Positions 11,244 to 19,625 of a stretch of 43,742 nt of DNA are shown one piece after another. The stretch is from an uncultured Spartobacteria bacterium (lineage in GTDB: Bacteria > Verrucomicrobiota > Verrucomicrobiia > Chthoniobacterales > Terrimicrobiaceae): contig CALCJD010000112.1 of the NCBI GenBank assembly GCA_937960895.1, positions 1-43,742 on the forward strand, in the 5' to 3' direction. The notes beneath the pieces were generated by a model. The model was not told the DNA's origin. It saw only the letters and a list, made by a program, of their open reading frames with translations, and searched no databases. Numbering within the stretch: the first letter of the stretch is position 1; every line of letters starts with the position of its first letter. A program made the position numbers and the translations under genes.

Positions 11244-12306
11244 AGAGGAGGCGCGCCGGGCGGGGTTGCGCTACACGAGTGATGCCCGGCCGGGGATCCG
11301 GCGGCGCCCCTCCGGCCGGGGATTTGTTTATCTGAACGCCTCCGGCCGGTGCATTCGCGACCGCCACACCCTCGCCCGTCTCAAGCGCCTGGCCATTCCG
11401 CCGGCGTGGCGGGAGGTCTGGATCTGCCCCCACGCCAACGGTCATTTGCAGGCCACCGGGCGGGATGCCCGCGGGCGCAAGCAATACCGCTATCACGCCG
11501 ATTGGCGGGCCGGACGGGATGCGACCAAATACGACCGGATGATCGCCTTCGGAAAGGTGCTGCCCCGCATCCGCCGGCGCGTGAAGCACGATCTCTCCCG
11601 TCCGGGCCTTCCGCGCGAGAAGGTACTGGCCGCGGTGACCCGGCTGCTGGAAACCACGCTCATCCGCATTGGCAGCGACGAATACGCCCGCACCAACGGC
11701 TCGTTCGGACTGACCACCCTGCGCAACCGTCACGTCCGCACCCGGGGGGCCCGGTGCACCTTTTCGTTTCGGGGAAAGTCCGGCAAATTCCATGTCATCG
11801 ACATCGAAAGCGCCCGCCTCGCGCGCATTGTGCGCCGCTGCCGCGATCTTCCCGGACAGGAATTGTTTGCCTACCGGGACGGGACCGGCCGCATTGTGGA
11901 CGTCACCTCCACGGACGTGAATGCCTATCTCCGGGAGATCACCGGGGATTCCTTCACCGCGAAGGATTTCCGGACCTGGACCGGAACCGTGCTGGCCGCC
12001 CAGGCCCTGCGCGCATTCGACCGCTTTGCCAGCCCGCGGGAAGCCCGGCGCAACATGCTGGAAGCCATTTCCACCGTGGCCCGCACGCTCGGCAACACGC
12101 CGGCCATTTGTCGCAAGAGCTACATTCATCCGGTCATTCTCGACACCTATCTGGACGGCTCCCTGGTGGAACGCCTGCAAAAGGTGCTCGAGTGCCGGCT
12201 CAGCCGGGTTCTGCGCCGTCTGCGCCCGGCAGAGGCGGCGGTCATGATGCTCCTGCAGCAAAGCCTTCGGCAAAAAACGGCGTCCCCCGGGCCCGGGAGG
12301 CGCTGA
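11224..12306 (+). CDS. DNA topoisomerase IB (poxvirus/eukaryote-like)
   Basis: Relaxes supercoils by a 3'-phosphotyrosyl nick, with no ATP or metal needed. The 360-residue protein carries the full active site: Arg148 in LIRIGSDEYA, Lys185 in FRGKSGKFH, Arg250 in DFRTWTGT, Asn291 in GNTPAICRKSY and nucleophile Tyr300. Vaccinia enzyme has His where this one has Asn, as in Deinococcus-type bacterial members. N-terminal motifs RLAIPPAWREVWI and ATGRDARGRKQYRYH are typical of the bacterial group. Bacterial topoisomerase IB is patchily distributed and usually accessory to topoisomerase IA and gyrase, pointing to old horizontal transfer; base composition here looks like the neighbours. ATG at 11224 fits family length. 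Confidence 0.92.
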   Translation: MKHPSGKEEARRAGLRYTSDARPGIRRRPSGRGFVYLNASGRCIRDRHTLARLKRLAIPPAWREVWICPHANGHLQATGRDARGRKQYRYHADWRAGRDATKYDRMIAFGKVLPRIRRRVKHDLSRPGLPREKVLAAVTRLLETTLIRIGSDEYARTNGSFGLTTLRNRHVRTRGARCTFSFRGKSGKFHVIDIESARLARIVRRCRDLPGQELFAYRDGTGRIVDVTSTDVNAYLREITGDSFTAKDFRTWTGTVLAAQALRAFDRFASPREARRNMLEAISTVARTLGNTPAICRKSYIHPVILDTYLDGSLVERLQKVLECRLSRVLRRLRPAEAAVMMLLQQSLRQKTASPGPGRR

Positions 12307-12309
12307 AAA

Positions 12310-12337
12310 TGTGAGTTTGTCGTTGTGAGCTTGTCGT
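12310..12337 (+). repeat. 14-bp tandem repeat, two copies
   Basis: TGTGAGTTTGTCGT (12310-12323) is followed directly by TGTGAGCTTGTCGT (12324-12337), one mismatch, starting 4 bases after the topoisomerase stop codon. Function unknown; it may only be replication slippage. Confidence 0.7.
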
Positions 12338-12579
12338 GGTGATCGGGAAGACCTGCAAGAAACCCCGGGCAGGGGGATTCCGCCGGCTCCCGACGCTCCG
12401 CCAGGGCGTCCGAAAAACCTCCGAATCGCCGGAGGGGTGGCCTCCCTGTCCGATGGACGGATAGACGGGAAAAGGGATCCGTTTCCGGGGCGAAAAGGGG
12501 CCGCCCGATCTCCCCGCAAAATCCCGCTTGCCAGGGAAGGCGACTTGCGACAAGGTGGAAAGTTCCACTTTTTACAGCC
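12338..12579 (+). promoter_or_regulatory. Leader region of rplS with hairpin and T run before the start codon
   Basis: About 240 bases without a gene between topoisomerase IB and rplS. It holds several short inverted repeats, including CCTCCG/CGGAGG near 12419-12436. The last one, GTGGA-AAGT-TCCAC (12555-12568), is followed at once by five T (12569-12573) and ends 6 bases before the rplS ATG at 12580. There is no Shine-Dalgarno sequence. The hairpin looks like an attenuator, or could control ribosome access. Ribosomal protein operons are often autoregulated through leader RNA, but I cannot match this to a known L19 leader. Confidence 0.45.
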
Positions 12580-12936
12580 ATGAGCAGCATCATCGAAAAA
12601 ATCGAAAGCGAACAGTTCAGGAAGGATATTCCGGACTTCCGCGTGGGCGACACCGTGAAGGTTCACACGCGCGTCATTGAGGGCGACAAGGAGCGCGTGC
12701 AGGTGTACAGCGGCATCGTCATTGGACGCAAGGGCACCGGCCTGAACTCCAATTTCACTGTTCGCCGTGTCAGCTATGGCGAAGGCGTCGAGCGCGTGTT
12801 CCCGCTGCATTCCCCGCGCATCGCCAAGATCGAAATCGAGCGCCGGGGCGAGGTGCGCCGGGCCAAGCTCAACTACCTCCGCAACCGCAAGGGCAAATCC
12901 GCCACGACGGTGAAGGAGAAGACGGCGACCAAATAA
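12580..12936 (+). CDS. rplS: 50S ribosomal protein L19
   Basis: Large-subunit ribosomal protein at the 30S-50S interface. The 118-residue product matches L19 along its whole length: DIPDFRVGDTVKVHTRVIEG, then RVQVYSGIVIGRKGTG (about 39-54), FTVRRVSYGEGVERVFPLHS and the basic tail AKLNYLRNRKGK. Length is normal. The ATG at 12580 is preceded by a hairpin and T run rather than a Shine-Dalgarno sequence. rnhB follows 24 bases later, a common arrangement in bacteria; the usual upstream partner trmD is absent and topoisomerase IB takes its place. Confidence 0.97.
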   Translation: MSSIIEKIESEQFRKDIPDFRVGDTVKVHTRVIEGDKERVQVYSGIVIGRKGTGLNSNFTVRRVSYGEGVERVFPLHSPRIAKIEIERRGEVRRAKLNYLRNRKGKSATTVKEKTATK

Positions 12937-12960
12937 TCATCGATCGAGTTCGTCCCTTCC

Positions 12961-13575
12961 ATGCCCTGTTCCTTCGAGCGCGAGTGTGCTCTCCGGGAGC
13001 AGGGCTTTTCATTTGTGGCCGGCATCGACGAGGCGGGGCGCGGTCCGCTGGCCGGCCCGGTGGTCGCCGCCGCGGTGGTTTTTCTCGAACATGAGGCGCC
13101 GGAGGGGCTGGATGATTCCAAGAAGCTGCCCCCCTCCCGCCGGGAGGCGCTTTACGAAACGCTGTCCAACAGCCCGCATGTTCTCTGGGCGGTTTCCGTG
13201 CAGAGCGCCGAGGTGGTGGACCGGCTGAACATCCTGCGGGCCACCCACCAGGCCATGCGGGAGGCGGTGGCGTCGCTGAAACGCCAGATCGACCACGCCC
13301 TCATCGACGGCCTGCCGGTGCGGGATTTTCCCACTCCCCACACCGCGCTCGTGGGGGGCGACGCCCTGAGTTTTTCCATCGCCGCCGCCAGCGTGATCGC
13401 GAAGGTCACCCGCGACCGCATCATGCACGAGGCCCACGAGAGGTTTCCGCAATACGGTTTCCTCCACCACAAGGGCTACGGAACGCCCGAGCACCTGGCC
13501 GCCCTGCGGGAACACGGCCCGTGCCCGCTGCACCGGATCAGTTTCGCCCCGGTGGCGCAGCTTGAGTTGTTTTAG
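12961..13575 (+). CDS. rnhB: Ribonuclease HII
   Basis: Removes RNA from RNA-DNA hybrids and single ribonucleotides misincorporated in DNA. The 204-residue product has the catalytic motif GIDEAGRGPLAGPVVAA with Asp23 and Glu24, Asp116 in HALIDGLPV and Asp152 in the SFSIAAASVIAKVTRDR segment, plus the C-terminal HKGYGTPEHLAAL motif typical of HII enzymes. Length fits the family. It follows rplS by 24 bases on the same strand, so it is probably co-transcribed. Confidence 0.96.
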   Translation: MPCSFERECALREQGFSFVAGIDEAGRGPLAGPVVAAAVVFLEHEAPEGLDDSKKLPPSRREALYETLSNSPHVLWAVSVQSAEVVDRLNILRATHQAMREAVASLKRQIDHALIDGLPVRDFPTPHTALVGGDALSFSIAAASVIAKVTRDRIMHEAHERFPQYGFLHHKGYGTPEHLAALREHGPCPLHRISFAPVAQLELF

Positions 13576-13582
13576 GACATTC

Positions 13583-13596
13583 CCGCCCAAGGGCGG
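13583..13596. terminator. Weak hairpin between convergent rnhB and lipoprotein gene
   Basis: CCGCCC-AA-GGGCGG forms a small perfect inverted repeat 8 bases after the rnhB stop. No U run follows, so termination is only suggested by its place between convergent genes. Confidence 0.3.
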
Positions 13597-13643
13597 CCTC
13601 CGTCCCCCGTTTCCGGCCGGGATTCATCCGGCAAACGGCCAAC

Positions 13644-14042
13644 CTACCACCAGATGCCCCACGGACCCCAGGCATCCATGTTCATCGTCATCGCCGTCGA
13701 CTGATTGATCTCGGCGGCGGCCAGATTGCTCATGGCGATCTGTTGCTGGATGCCCAGCCGGGCGAACTGCTGGTATTCCTTCTCTCCTCCGATGAAGAGC
13801 AGATTCCGTTTGGGATCCGCGTAGGTGTAAATCACCTTGTTCCCCACCACCCGGCGCTCAACCTTGTAGGGTTGCAGGCTGTTGAACATTTCGATCTGCT
13901 GCGGAGTCGTGGGCACGCGCACACGAAAGCCGGCGGCGGAGAGCAGTTTTTCCGTGTCCCCGGAACCCAGACCGGCACAACCGGAGAAACCCAGGAGACC
14001 CAGGAAAAGAAGCACGACACTGAGGGAAAGAAGTCGGTTCAT
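13644..14042 (-). CDS. Putative lipoprotein
   Basis: 132 residues, unknown function. The N-terminus MNRLLSLSVVLLFLGLLGFS leads into GCAGLG, a lipobox-like site with Cys at position 22, so the mature protein should be lipid-anchored. The mature part has a short alpha/beta region containing VRVPTTPQQIEMFNSL and a Tyr-rich strand (VIYTYADPKRNLLFIGG), then a Gln/Ala/Met-rich helix and a C-terminus rich in Trp and Gly. The ATG at 14042 is preferred over the longer frame because it begins at the signal peptide. The ABC exporter ends 31 bases upstream on the same strand, so the two may be co-transcribed. Confidence 0.75.
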   Translation of the reverse strand: MNRLLSLSVVLLFLGLLGFSGCAGLGSGDTEKLLSAAGFRVRVPTTPQQIEMFNSLQPYKVERRVVGNKVIYTYADPKRNLLFIGGEKEYQQFARLGIQQQIAMSNLAAAEINQSTAMTMNMDAWGPWGIWW

Positions 14043-14073
14043 GCCGTCACTAAAGACGGAAAACCCCGCGGAC

Positions 14074-15855
14074 TCAAGCCGCCACTTCCGGCTCCGCCGC
14101 ATTGCGGGCAAACTGCATGTCGTGAAGCCGGCGGTAAACCCCGTCCGCCTTCAGCAATTCCTCGTGCCGCCCGCTTTCCACAATCGAACCCTGCTGGAGC
14201 ACAAGAATGCGATCCGCGTTGATCACCGTGGAAAGGCGGTGCGCAATGACGATGCTGGTCCGTCCGTGCATGAGCCGGTCGAGCGCCTCCTGCACCTGGC
14301 GTTCGGATTCGGTGTCGAGCGCCGAGGTGGCCTCGTCGAGGATGAGAATGCGGGGATTCTTGAGGATGACCCGCGCGATGGCCACGCGCTGGCGCTGACC
14401 GCCGGAGAGCTGCACGCCGCGCTCGCCCAGCCAGGTTTCGTAGCCCTGGGGGAGCTTCGAGATGAAGTCATGCGCGTTGGCCAGTTTGGCGGCCTCGATG
14501 ACCTCCTCGAACGTCGCGCCCGGGCGTCCGTATTTGATGTTGTCGGCAATCGTGCCCGAAAAAAGGATGTTGTCCTGCATGACGATGCCGATCTGGCGGC
14601 GCAGGGACTGGACGTTGAAACTGCGGATGTCCCGACCGTCGACCAGGATGCGGCCTTCGGTGGGATCGTAAAACCGGGCCAGGAGCGTGATGATGGTGCT
14701 CTTGCCGGAACCGCTCGGTCCCACCAGGGCGTAGGTCTGGCCCGCCGGCACTTCGAATTGGAGATGGCGCAGGGTGGGATGCTGCGGCCGGTAGGCAAAG
14801 GAAACATTCTCAAAGGTGACGCGTCCCTGCAGATCGGGAAGCTGCGGCAGGGCGTCGTTCTCCGGAATGTGCGGTTTGGTGTCCAGCAGGATGAAGATTT
14901 TTTCCAGCGAGGTGGCGGCCTGCTGAATGACCGAGTTGGATTCCACGATGCGGATGATCGGCGCGTACAACAGGCCGAGATAAAAAAGGAACGCCGTGAG
15001 GTGGCCCACGCTGAAATCCTTCACCGTCATCACCTGATACGCCCCGTAACCCAGCACCAGAAACGTGCCGATGCCGGCGAGAAAATCGGCGCCCACGTTG
15101 AGCAGGGAATTTCGCCAGACCACCCGGGTGTAATTGTCATAGTCCGCCTCGATCCGCTTCCGAAACACCTCCACCTCGGCTTCCTCGGTCGCAAAGGCCC
15201 GCACGAGCCGCATGCTGGCGATGCGTTCATGCAAAAAACTGAGCACACTGTCCCAGTTGCGGCGGTGGCGGCGGCTCTCCACCCGCAGGCGGCGCTTGTG
15301 CCAGAAATAATTGTAGAGGAACAACGGCAGGATGGCGTAGGTCAGCAGGGCGAGCTTCCAGTTGGTGGTCACCAGAATCACCAGCACCCCCACGATCATG
15401 ACAATGTCGCCGAGCAGGTTCACGGACGCGCCGGTCACCAGATTGTGGAAGGCGCCCGTGTCGTTGCTGATGCGGGAGACGATCTTGCCCGTGTGCCGGG
15501 CATCGTAAAAGCGCAGGGAAAGATTTTGCAGATGCCGGAAAATGTTCACCCGCATGTCGCAGGTCACCCGCATCCCGGTGCGCTGGATGAGGAAATTGCG
15601 CGTGAGCAGCGCGGCGCTGCGGCCCACCACCGAAAAGAGAAAGATCCCCAGAAGGACAAACGTCGAGGAGAGCGACTCGCCCTTGACGGCCTCGTCCACG
15701 ATCATGCCGATGAGCCGGGGCCGGATCAGTTCAAGGCCGCTGACAACGAGAATGAGCAAAAAAATGACCGTGAATTTTTTCCAGTACGGATAGAGATACG
15801 GAAAAAACCGCTTGAGCGTGGGCCAAACATCGGACCCGGACCTGTCGGAAGACAT
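14074..15855 (-). CDS. ABC exporter, fused permease-ATPase (MsbA-like)
   Basis: A 593-residue half-transporter. Six transmembrane helices fill about residues 26-310, and the nucleotide-binding domain follows: Walker A GPSGSGKST (379-387), signature LSGGQRQRVAIARV (about 484), Walker B ILILDEATSALD and switch His in IVIAHRLSTV. This is the type IV exporter architecture of MsbA (lipid A flippase) and of multidrug homodimers such as BmrA; coupling-helix sequence RFYDARHTGKIVSRISND is typical. The substrate cannot be told from sequence. It begins after a 276-base gap that should carry its promoter, and a lipoprotein gene follows it. Confidence 0.93.
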   Translation of the reverse strand: MSSDRSGSDVWPTLKRFFPYLYPYWKKFTVIFLLILVVSGLELIRPRLIGMIVDEAVKGESLSSTFVLLGIFLFSVVGRSAALLTRNFLIQRTGMRVTCDMRVNIFRHLQNLSLRFYDARHTGKIVSRISNDTGAFHNLVTGASVNLLGDIVMIVGVLVILVTTNWKLALLTYAILPLFLYNYFWHKRRLRVESRRHRRNWDSVLSFLHERIASMRLVRAFATEEAEVEVFRKRIEADYDNYTRVVWRNSLLNVGADFLAGIGTFLVLGYGAYQVMTVKDFSVGHLTAFLFYLGLLYAPIIRIVESNSVIQQAATSLEKIFILLDTKPHIPENDALPQLPDLQGRVTFENVSFAYRPQHPTLRHLQFEVPAGQTYALVGPSGSGKSTIITLLARFYDPTEGRILVDGRDIRSFNVQSLRRQIGIVMQDNILFSGTIADNIKYGRPGATFEEVIEAAKLANAHDFISKLPQGYETWLGERGVQLSGGQRQRVAIARVILKNPRILILDEATSALDTESERQVQEALDRLMHGRTSIVIAHRLSTVINADRILVLQQGSIVESGRHEELLKADGVYRRLHDMQFARNAAEPEVAA

Positions 15856-15972
15856 CGAAGATAACCTCGATTCTCAACTGAGGCAGACTTTGTTTTTTCG
15901 CAAGGAAGAAATCGACTTTCCCTGCGCCCGCCCCGTTTCCCATCAGGAATCGCGCATCCGGAAGCCTGCGCT

Positions 15973-15987
15973 TTCGAATTTTTCGAA
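15973..15987. promoter_or_regulatory. Short palindrome in the exporter promoter region
   Basis: TTCGAA-TTT-TTCGAA lies 118 bases upstream of the exporter start, in the 276-base gap between the allantoinase stop (16132) and the exporter start (15855). It is a candidate operator; nothing else recognisable was seen in this gap. Confidence 0.25.
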
Positions 15988-16131
15988 GATTTCGCCCGGG
16001 CGGCTTCGCTGAGGCTGCCGGTTTCGGCCGCATGTCCGAGCCGTTCGATCTTTCCGGACCCCAGGGCCACCGCCCCCCCGCGTGATGGACGCGAAGGCGC
16101 GGCGGCAACCGGGTTTCGTTTTTCGGCATTT

Positions 16132-17469
16132 TCATGTGGGGTCGGGACGAACAAAGACCCCCGGCCGGGCCGGAGGGAAAAGCGCACCATTGAGGACAAT
16201 CCCCTCGCCCCGCCGGAAAACGTGCGTGACGCGGCAGGACGGACGGAACCCTTCGTAGAGACTCAGGGGATGACGGTAAACAAGCTCCCCGGCCGCAATG
16301 GGCGGGAACGTCCCGAATTTCACCAGGGTGAGATCCGCATCGTATCCCGGGGCGAGGCGACCCTTCCGGCCCAGACGGAACCGGGCGGCCGGATTCCGCG
16401 CGAGCCAGCCCGCGGCGTCGGCCAGTTGTCCTGGGGCCCGCCGCCAGAGCGCTCCCAGGAACGCCGGAAAGGCATGCTGACATCCGGAGATCCCCCCCCA
16501 GACCGCAAAAAAATCCGCGCCGGCTTTCCACTCCGGCGGCGCCGGGGAATGGTCCGACCCGACCGAGGTGACTTCGCCGGCCAGCAGATGTTTCCAGAGT
16601 TCCCAAACATCCTCCTGTTGCCGAAGCGGCGGCGCGCATTTGGCCCGGGCGCCGATGCGGACGGCGTCCCCGGCGTGAAAGAGCAGGTGATGCGGACAGA
16701 CCTCCGCCGTGACGTCGGCCCCCATCCCGCGGGCATGAACGATCACCTCCAGCGCCCCGGCACAGCTGACGTGCACGACATGGAGCGAGGCGCCGGTTTC
16801 ACCGGCGATTTCACAGGCCCGGCGGACCGCCTCGACCTCGGCCGCCTTCGGACGGCTGAGGAGAAAATCGCGCATGGAAACGCCGGCTGAACGCACCTTG
16901 GCCAGCGTGACGGGATCCTCCGCGTGCACGGCCACGGGCAGGTTCCAGCGCCTCGCGCGTTTCATGGCCTCGCGCAGGGTGGCGGGGTCCGATTCGGGGA
17001 ATTCCGCAATGCCGCTCGGACACAGAAAGGCCTTGAAGCCCACGGCGCCGGCCTCCGCCATCTCGTCGAGGCGGCCCGTGCGACCCGGACAAATCCCGCC
17101 CCACAGCGCAAAGTCGAGAATGGACTTCTGGGAGGCGATGCCGCGCTTTGCTTCAAACTGTCCGCGATCCAGCACCGGCGGATGCGAATTCAGCGGCATG
17201 TCGAAAAAACACGTTCCGCCCCCGAGGGCCAGGGCGGCCGACCCCCGGGCCAGTCCCTCCCAGTCCGCGCGACCCGGTTCGTTGAAATGCACGTGGGTGT
17301 CCACGAATCCCGGAAAAAGGTGCAGCCCCGACGCATCAATCTCGCGCCGCGCGGAACCGGAAAGCGACGGCCCCACGGCGGCGATTTGCCCGTCCTTCAC
17401 GGCCACATCGGACGGCAGCACGGAGGTTCCCTCCACAACCAAGGCATTGCGAATGATGAGATCGTTCAT
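16132..17469 (-). CDS. allB: Allantoinase
   Basis: Hydrolyses allantoin to allantoate, the step after uric acid oxidation. The 445-residue amidohydrolase has the metal site DTHVHFNEPGR (His59, His61), the lysine expected to be carboxylated (Lys146 in GFKAFLCPSG), His182 in AVHAEDP, His233 in the LHVVHVS strand and Asp306 in GSDHSPAP. Motifs such as FFDMPLNSHPP and DHSPAPPEWK separate allantoinases from dihydroorotase and hydantoinase. The ATG at 17469 overlaps the stop of the allantoate amidohydrolase gene (ATGA). It is the last gene of the uraD-uraH-amidohydrolase-allantoinase run, consistent with a dedicated catabolic operon. Confidence 0.93.
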   Translation of the reverse strand: MNDLIIRNALVVEGTSVLPSDVAVKDGQIAAVGPSLSGSARREIDASGLHLFPGFVDTHVHFNEPGRADWEGLARGSAALALGGGTCFFDMPLNSHPPVLDRGQFEAKRGIASQKSILDFALWGGICPGRTGRLDEMAEAGAVGFKAFLCPSGIAEFPESDPATLREAMKRARRWNLPVAVHAEDPVTLAKVRSAGVSMRDFLLSRPKAAEVEAVRRACEIAGETGASLHVVHVSCAGALEVIVHARGMGADVTAEVCPHHLLFHAGDAVRIGARAKCAPPLRQQEDVWELWKHLLAGEVTSVGSDHSPAPPEWKAGADFFAVWGGISGCQHAFPAFLGALWRRAPGQLADAAGWLARNPAARFRLGRKGRLAPGYDADLTLVKFGTFPPIAAGELVYRHPLSLYEGFRPSCRVTHVFRRGEGIVLNGALFPPARPGVFVRPDPT

Positions 17470-18701
17470 GGCAGCGGATAATGAAGCAGAAACTCGGTGA
17501 GCGCCCGCACGGCCAGGGCGATGTCGGCCGGCGCGGCATGTTCGTCGGGATGATGGCTCAGACCGTCCCGGCAGCGGACAAACAACATGGCCACCTCCGT
17601 CACCCCGGCAAGGGCCACCGCGTCATGACCGGCGCCGCTGACCAGACGCGGACAGGACGGCTGGAACCTCCGGACCACATCCGCCAGCGCCTCCGTCAGG
17701 CGCGGGGCGCAGGAGACGGCGGGAGCCGAAAACGGCGTTTCGATGCGCACGGAGAGCCCGCGGGAAACCGCACGGGCCTCGATTTGCCGAAAGACCTCGC
17801 GGCAGAATTCCAAACGCCGCGCGTCGTCGGCGTCCCGCACGTCGAGCGTATAATTCACCCGTCCGGGAATCACATTGCTGGCCGCCGATTCGATCCGGAG
17901 ATCCCCCACCGTGGCCACCAGACCGTCCGCGGCGGCGGCCAGTTTTTCGATCAACGTAATCCCCTCCGCCGCGCCGGCCAGCGCGTCGCGGCGCAGCGCC
18001 ATCGGCGTCGTGCCCGCATGGCCGGAGCGTCCTTCCAGGAAAATCCGCGCCCGTGTCTGACCGGCGATGGAACGCACCACGCCGAGTGCGAGGCCGGCCC
18101 GTTCCAGCACCGGACCCTGCTCGATGTGCGCCTCAACGTATCCGACCAACCGCCGCGGCGGCGGAGCGGGAAAACGCGGACGATGCGCCGCCATGGCCCC
18201 GGCCACGCTGATGCCCGCGGCATCACGCACGGCCCGGTCCGCTTCGCCCAGCGTGCCGGCATAAAAGCGGCTGCCGAGGTAGGTGGATTGGAAACGCACC
18301 CCCTCCTCGTCGGAAAACCCCACCACCTCGAGATGAAACGGCAGCCGGCGCCCGCTGTGCGCCACCGCGGCGGCGGCCTGCAACGCCGCCACCACCCCGA
18401 GGGCGCCGTCATACCGGCCGGCATTGCGCACGGTGTCGAGATGCGACCCGCAGGCCACCGTGCCGGCGGCGGGATCGCCGCAGTCGAGGCGGCCGATCAG
18501 ATTGCCGCACGCATCCTCAAAGACCCGCAGACCTGCCGACCGCATCCAGCCGGCCAGGAGATCCCTGGCCCGGGCCAGCGCCGGGGACAAAAACGTTCGG
18601 GTCAGCCCCGGCGGTTCATCGGTGATCAGGGCCAGCGCGTCGAGGAGATCCGCCGCGGCCTCGGGACGGACATCAAACGGCACCGGGGGGTCAGCTTCCA
18701 C
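17466..18701 (-). CDS. allC: Allantoate amidohydrolase (M20 family, AllC-like)
   Basis: Dinuclear-metal hydrolase of the M20/carbamoylase family, expected to cut allantoate to ureidoglycine, ammonia and CO2. The 411-residue product has His87 in GSHLDTV, Asp98 in GRYDGALGV, the Glu132-Glu133 pair in FSDEEGVRF, His192 in EAHIEQGPVLE and a late His in the SHHPDE segment. The same family includes N-carbamoyl-L-amino acid hydrolases and ureidoglycolate amidohydrolase; the allantoinase next door makes allantoate the best substrate guess. Upstream codons in frame read through the uraH gene, so I choose the GTG at 18701, giving an 11-base overlap with uraH. Confidence 0.87.
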   Translation of the reverse strand: MEADPPVPFDVRPEAAADLLDALALITDEPPGLTRTFLSPALARARDLLAGWMRSAGLRVFEDACGNLIGRLDCGDPAAGTVACGSHLDTVRNAGRYDGALGVVAALQAAAAVAHSGRRLPFHLEVVGFSDEEGVRFQSTYLGSRFYAGTLGEADRAVRDAAGISVAGAMAAHRPRFPAPPPRRLVGYVEAHIEQGPVLERAGLALGVVRSIAGQTRARIFLEGRSGHAGTTPMALRRDALAGAAEGITLIEKLAAAADGLVATVGDLRIESAASNVIPGRVNYTLDVRDADDARRLEFCREVFRQIEARAVSRGLSVRIETPFSAPAVSCAPRLTEALADVVRRFQPSCPRLVSGAGHDAVALAGVTEVAMLFVRCRDGLSHHPDEHAAPADIALAVRALTEFLLHYPLP

Positions 18702-19026
18702 GGTAGGTGCTGTAGGACCAGGGCGAGCAGAGGAGAGGCACATGATAATGCGTGTTCGCATCGTCGATGCGAAACCGCACGGGCACCACATCGAGAAACC
18801 CCTCGGAAAAATACGCCCCCACATGAAAGTCCAGCACATACACCCCGGCCGCCAACGCCGTGCCGGCCAGAAGAGGCGCATCGGTGCGGCCGTCGGCATT
18901 GGTGGTCGCCTCGGACACCACGGTCAGGGTGCCATCGGATTCCACACGCCGACACACGACGCGCACGCCGGCGGCCGGACGGCCCCGGGCCGTGTCCAGA
19001 ATGTGAGTGGTGAGTTTTCCGGTCAT
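18691..19026 (-). CDS. uraH: 5-hydroxyisourate hydrolase (transthyretin-like)
   Basis: Second enzyme of urate breakdown: hydrolyses 5-hydroxyisourate to OHCU. The 111-residue transthyretin-fold protein has every active-site hallmark: N-terminal THILDTARGRPA with His8, Arg47 in ADGRTDAPLL, His95 in HYHVPLL and the diagnostic C-terminal YRGS. Homotetramer formation is known for the family. There is no signal peptide, so it works in the cytoplasm beside uricase. It starts 3 bases after uraD ends and overlaps the next gene by 11 bases. Confidence 0.96.
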   Translation of the reverse strand: MTGKLTTHILDTARGRPAAGVRVVCRRVESDGTLTVVSEATTNADGRTDAPLLAGTALAAGVYVLDFHVGAYFSEGFLDVVPVRFRIDDANTHYHVPLLCSPWSYSTYRGS

Positions 19027-19029
19027 GGG

Positions 19030-19560
19030 TCAGTCCTCCACAAAATCCATCAGCCGCAGCCGGGCGATTTTTTCAATCTCCTCCAGCGCGGTGGCGCGTT
19101 CCACCGCCGGATCGTTGCCGAGCCGGCGTTCCATCGCCTCGAGGATGGTCTGCACATTGTTGAGGCGCGCACAAATGATGAAGGGAAAATCGAACCGCGC
19201 GCGGTAGGCGGCATTCAGTTCATTGATGCGCGCCAGCGTCGCGGGGTCCGCCGCGGACAGTCCCGCCGCCGCCTGCTCGCGCCGGGACTCGGGGGTCAGT
19301 TCCCCCTGACGCGCGAGCCGCCCCGCCAGATCGGGATGCGCCCGGATGAGCGCCAGCTGCCTTTCCGGCGCGCTCGTGCGCACCGCCCGCACCAAGGCGG
19401 CCAGCAGGGCCTCCACACTGGCAAAGGGACGTTCCTCCACCACGGCCTCGGCCACCCACGGGGAATGCTCGAAAATGCCGCCGAGGGTTCCGACAAACTC
19501 CTGCCGGCCAACGGCATTCAAATCCGCCAACCTGCATTTTCTGCTGGTGATCCCCGACAT
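19030..19560 (-). CDS. uraD: OHCU decarboxylase
   Basis: Third enzyme of the urate pathway: decarboxylates 2-oxo-4-hydroxy-4-carboxy-5-ureidoimidazoline to S-allantoin. The 176-residue all-helical protein has catalytic His75 in RAHPDLAGRLA, Glu95 in ELTPESRREQAAAGL and the FPFIICARLN motif near residue 130. The length suits a stand-alone enzyme rather than the fused PucL form of Bacillus. It heads the minus-strand operon, and its start lies only 65 bases from the divergent uricase start, so the two operons share a compact control region. Confidence 0.95.
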   Translation of the reverse strand: MSGITSRKCRLADLNAVGRQEFVGTLGGIFEHSPWVAEAVVEERPFASVEALLAALVRAVRTSAPERQLALIRAHPDLAGRLARQGELTPESRREQAAAGLSAADPATLARINELNAAYRARFDFPFIICARLNNVQTILEAMERRLGNDPAVERATALEEIEKIARLRLMDFVED

Positions 19561-19625
19561 GCTCGGTGCATCGTCATGCTTCAGTCAGGGCGTGTTGTCC
19601 AGCGCATTGACACAGGGAGAACGAT
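19561..19625. promoter_or_regulatory. Divergent control region between uraD and uricase
   Basis: 65 bases separate the two divergent starts. A TTGACA (19606-19611) lies too close to the uricase ATG to serve it as a -35 element. AGGGAG (19613-19618) gives uricase a good Shine-Dalgarno site. Promoters for both operons must be squeezed in here or lie inside the coding ends, so joint regulation by one factor is likely; no operator was identified. Confidence 0.4.

Noticed and set aside
13882..15864. 660-codon plus-strand frame opposite the ABC exporter
   Set aside because: Antisense shadow of a clear exporter; no motif or start signal of its own.
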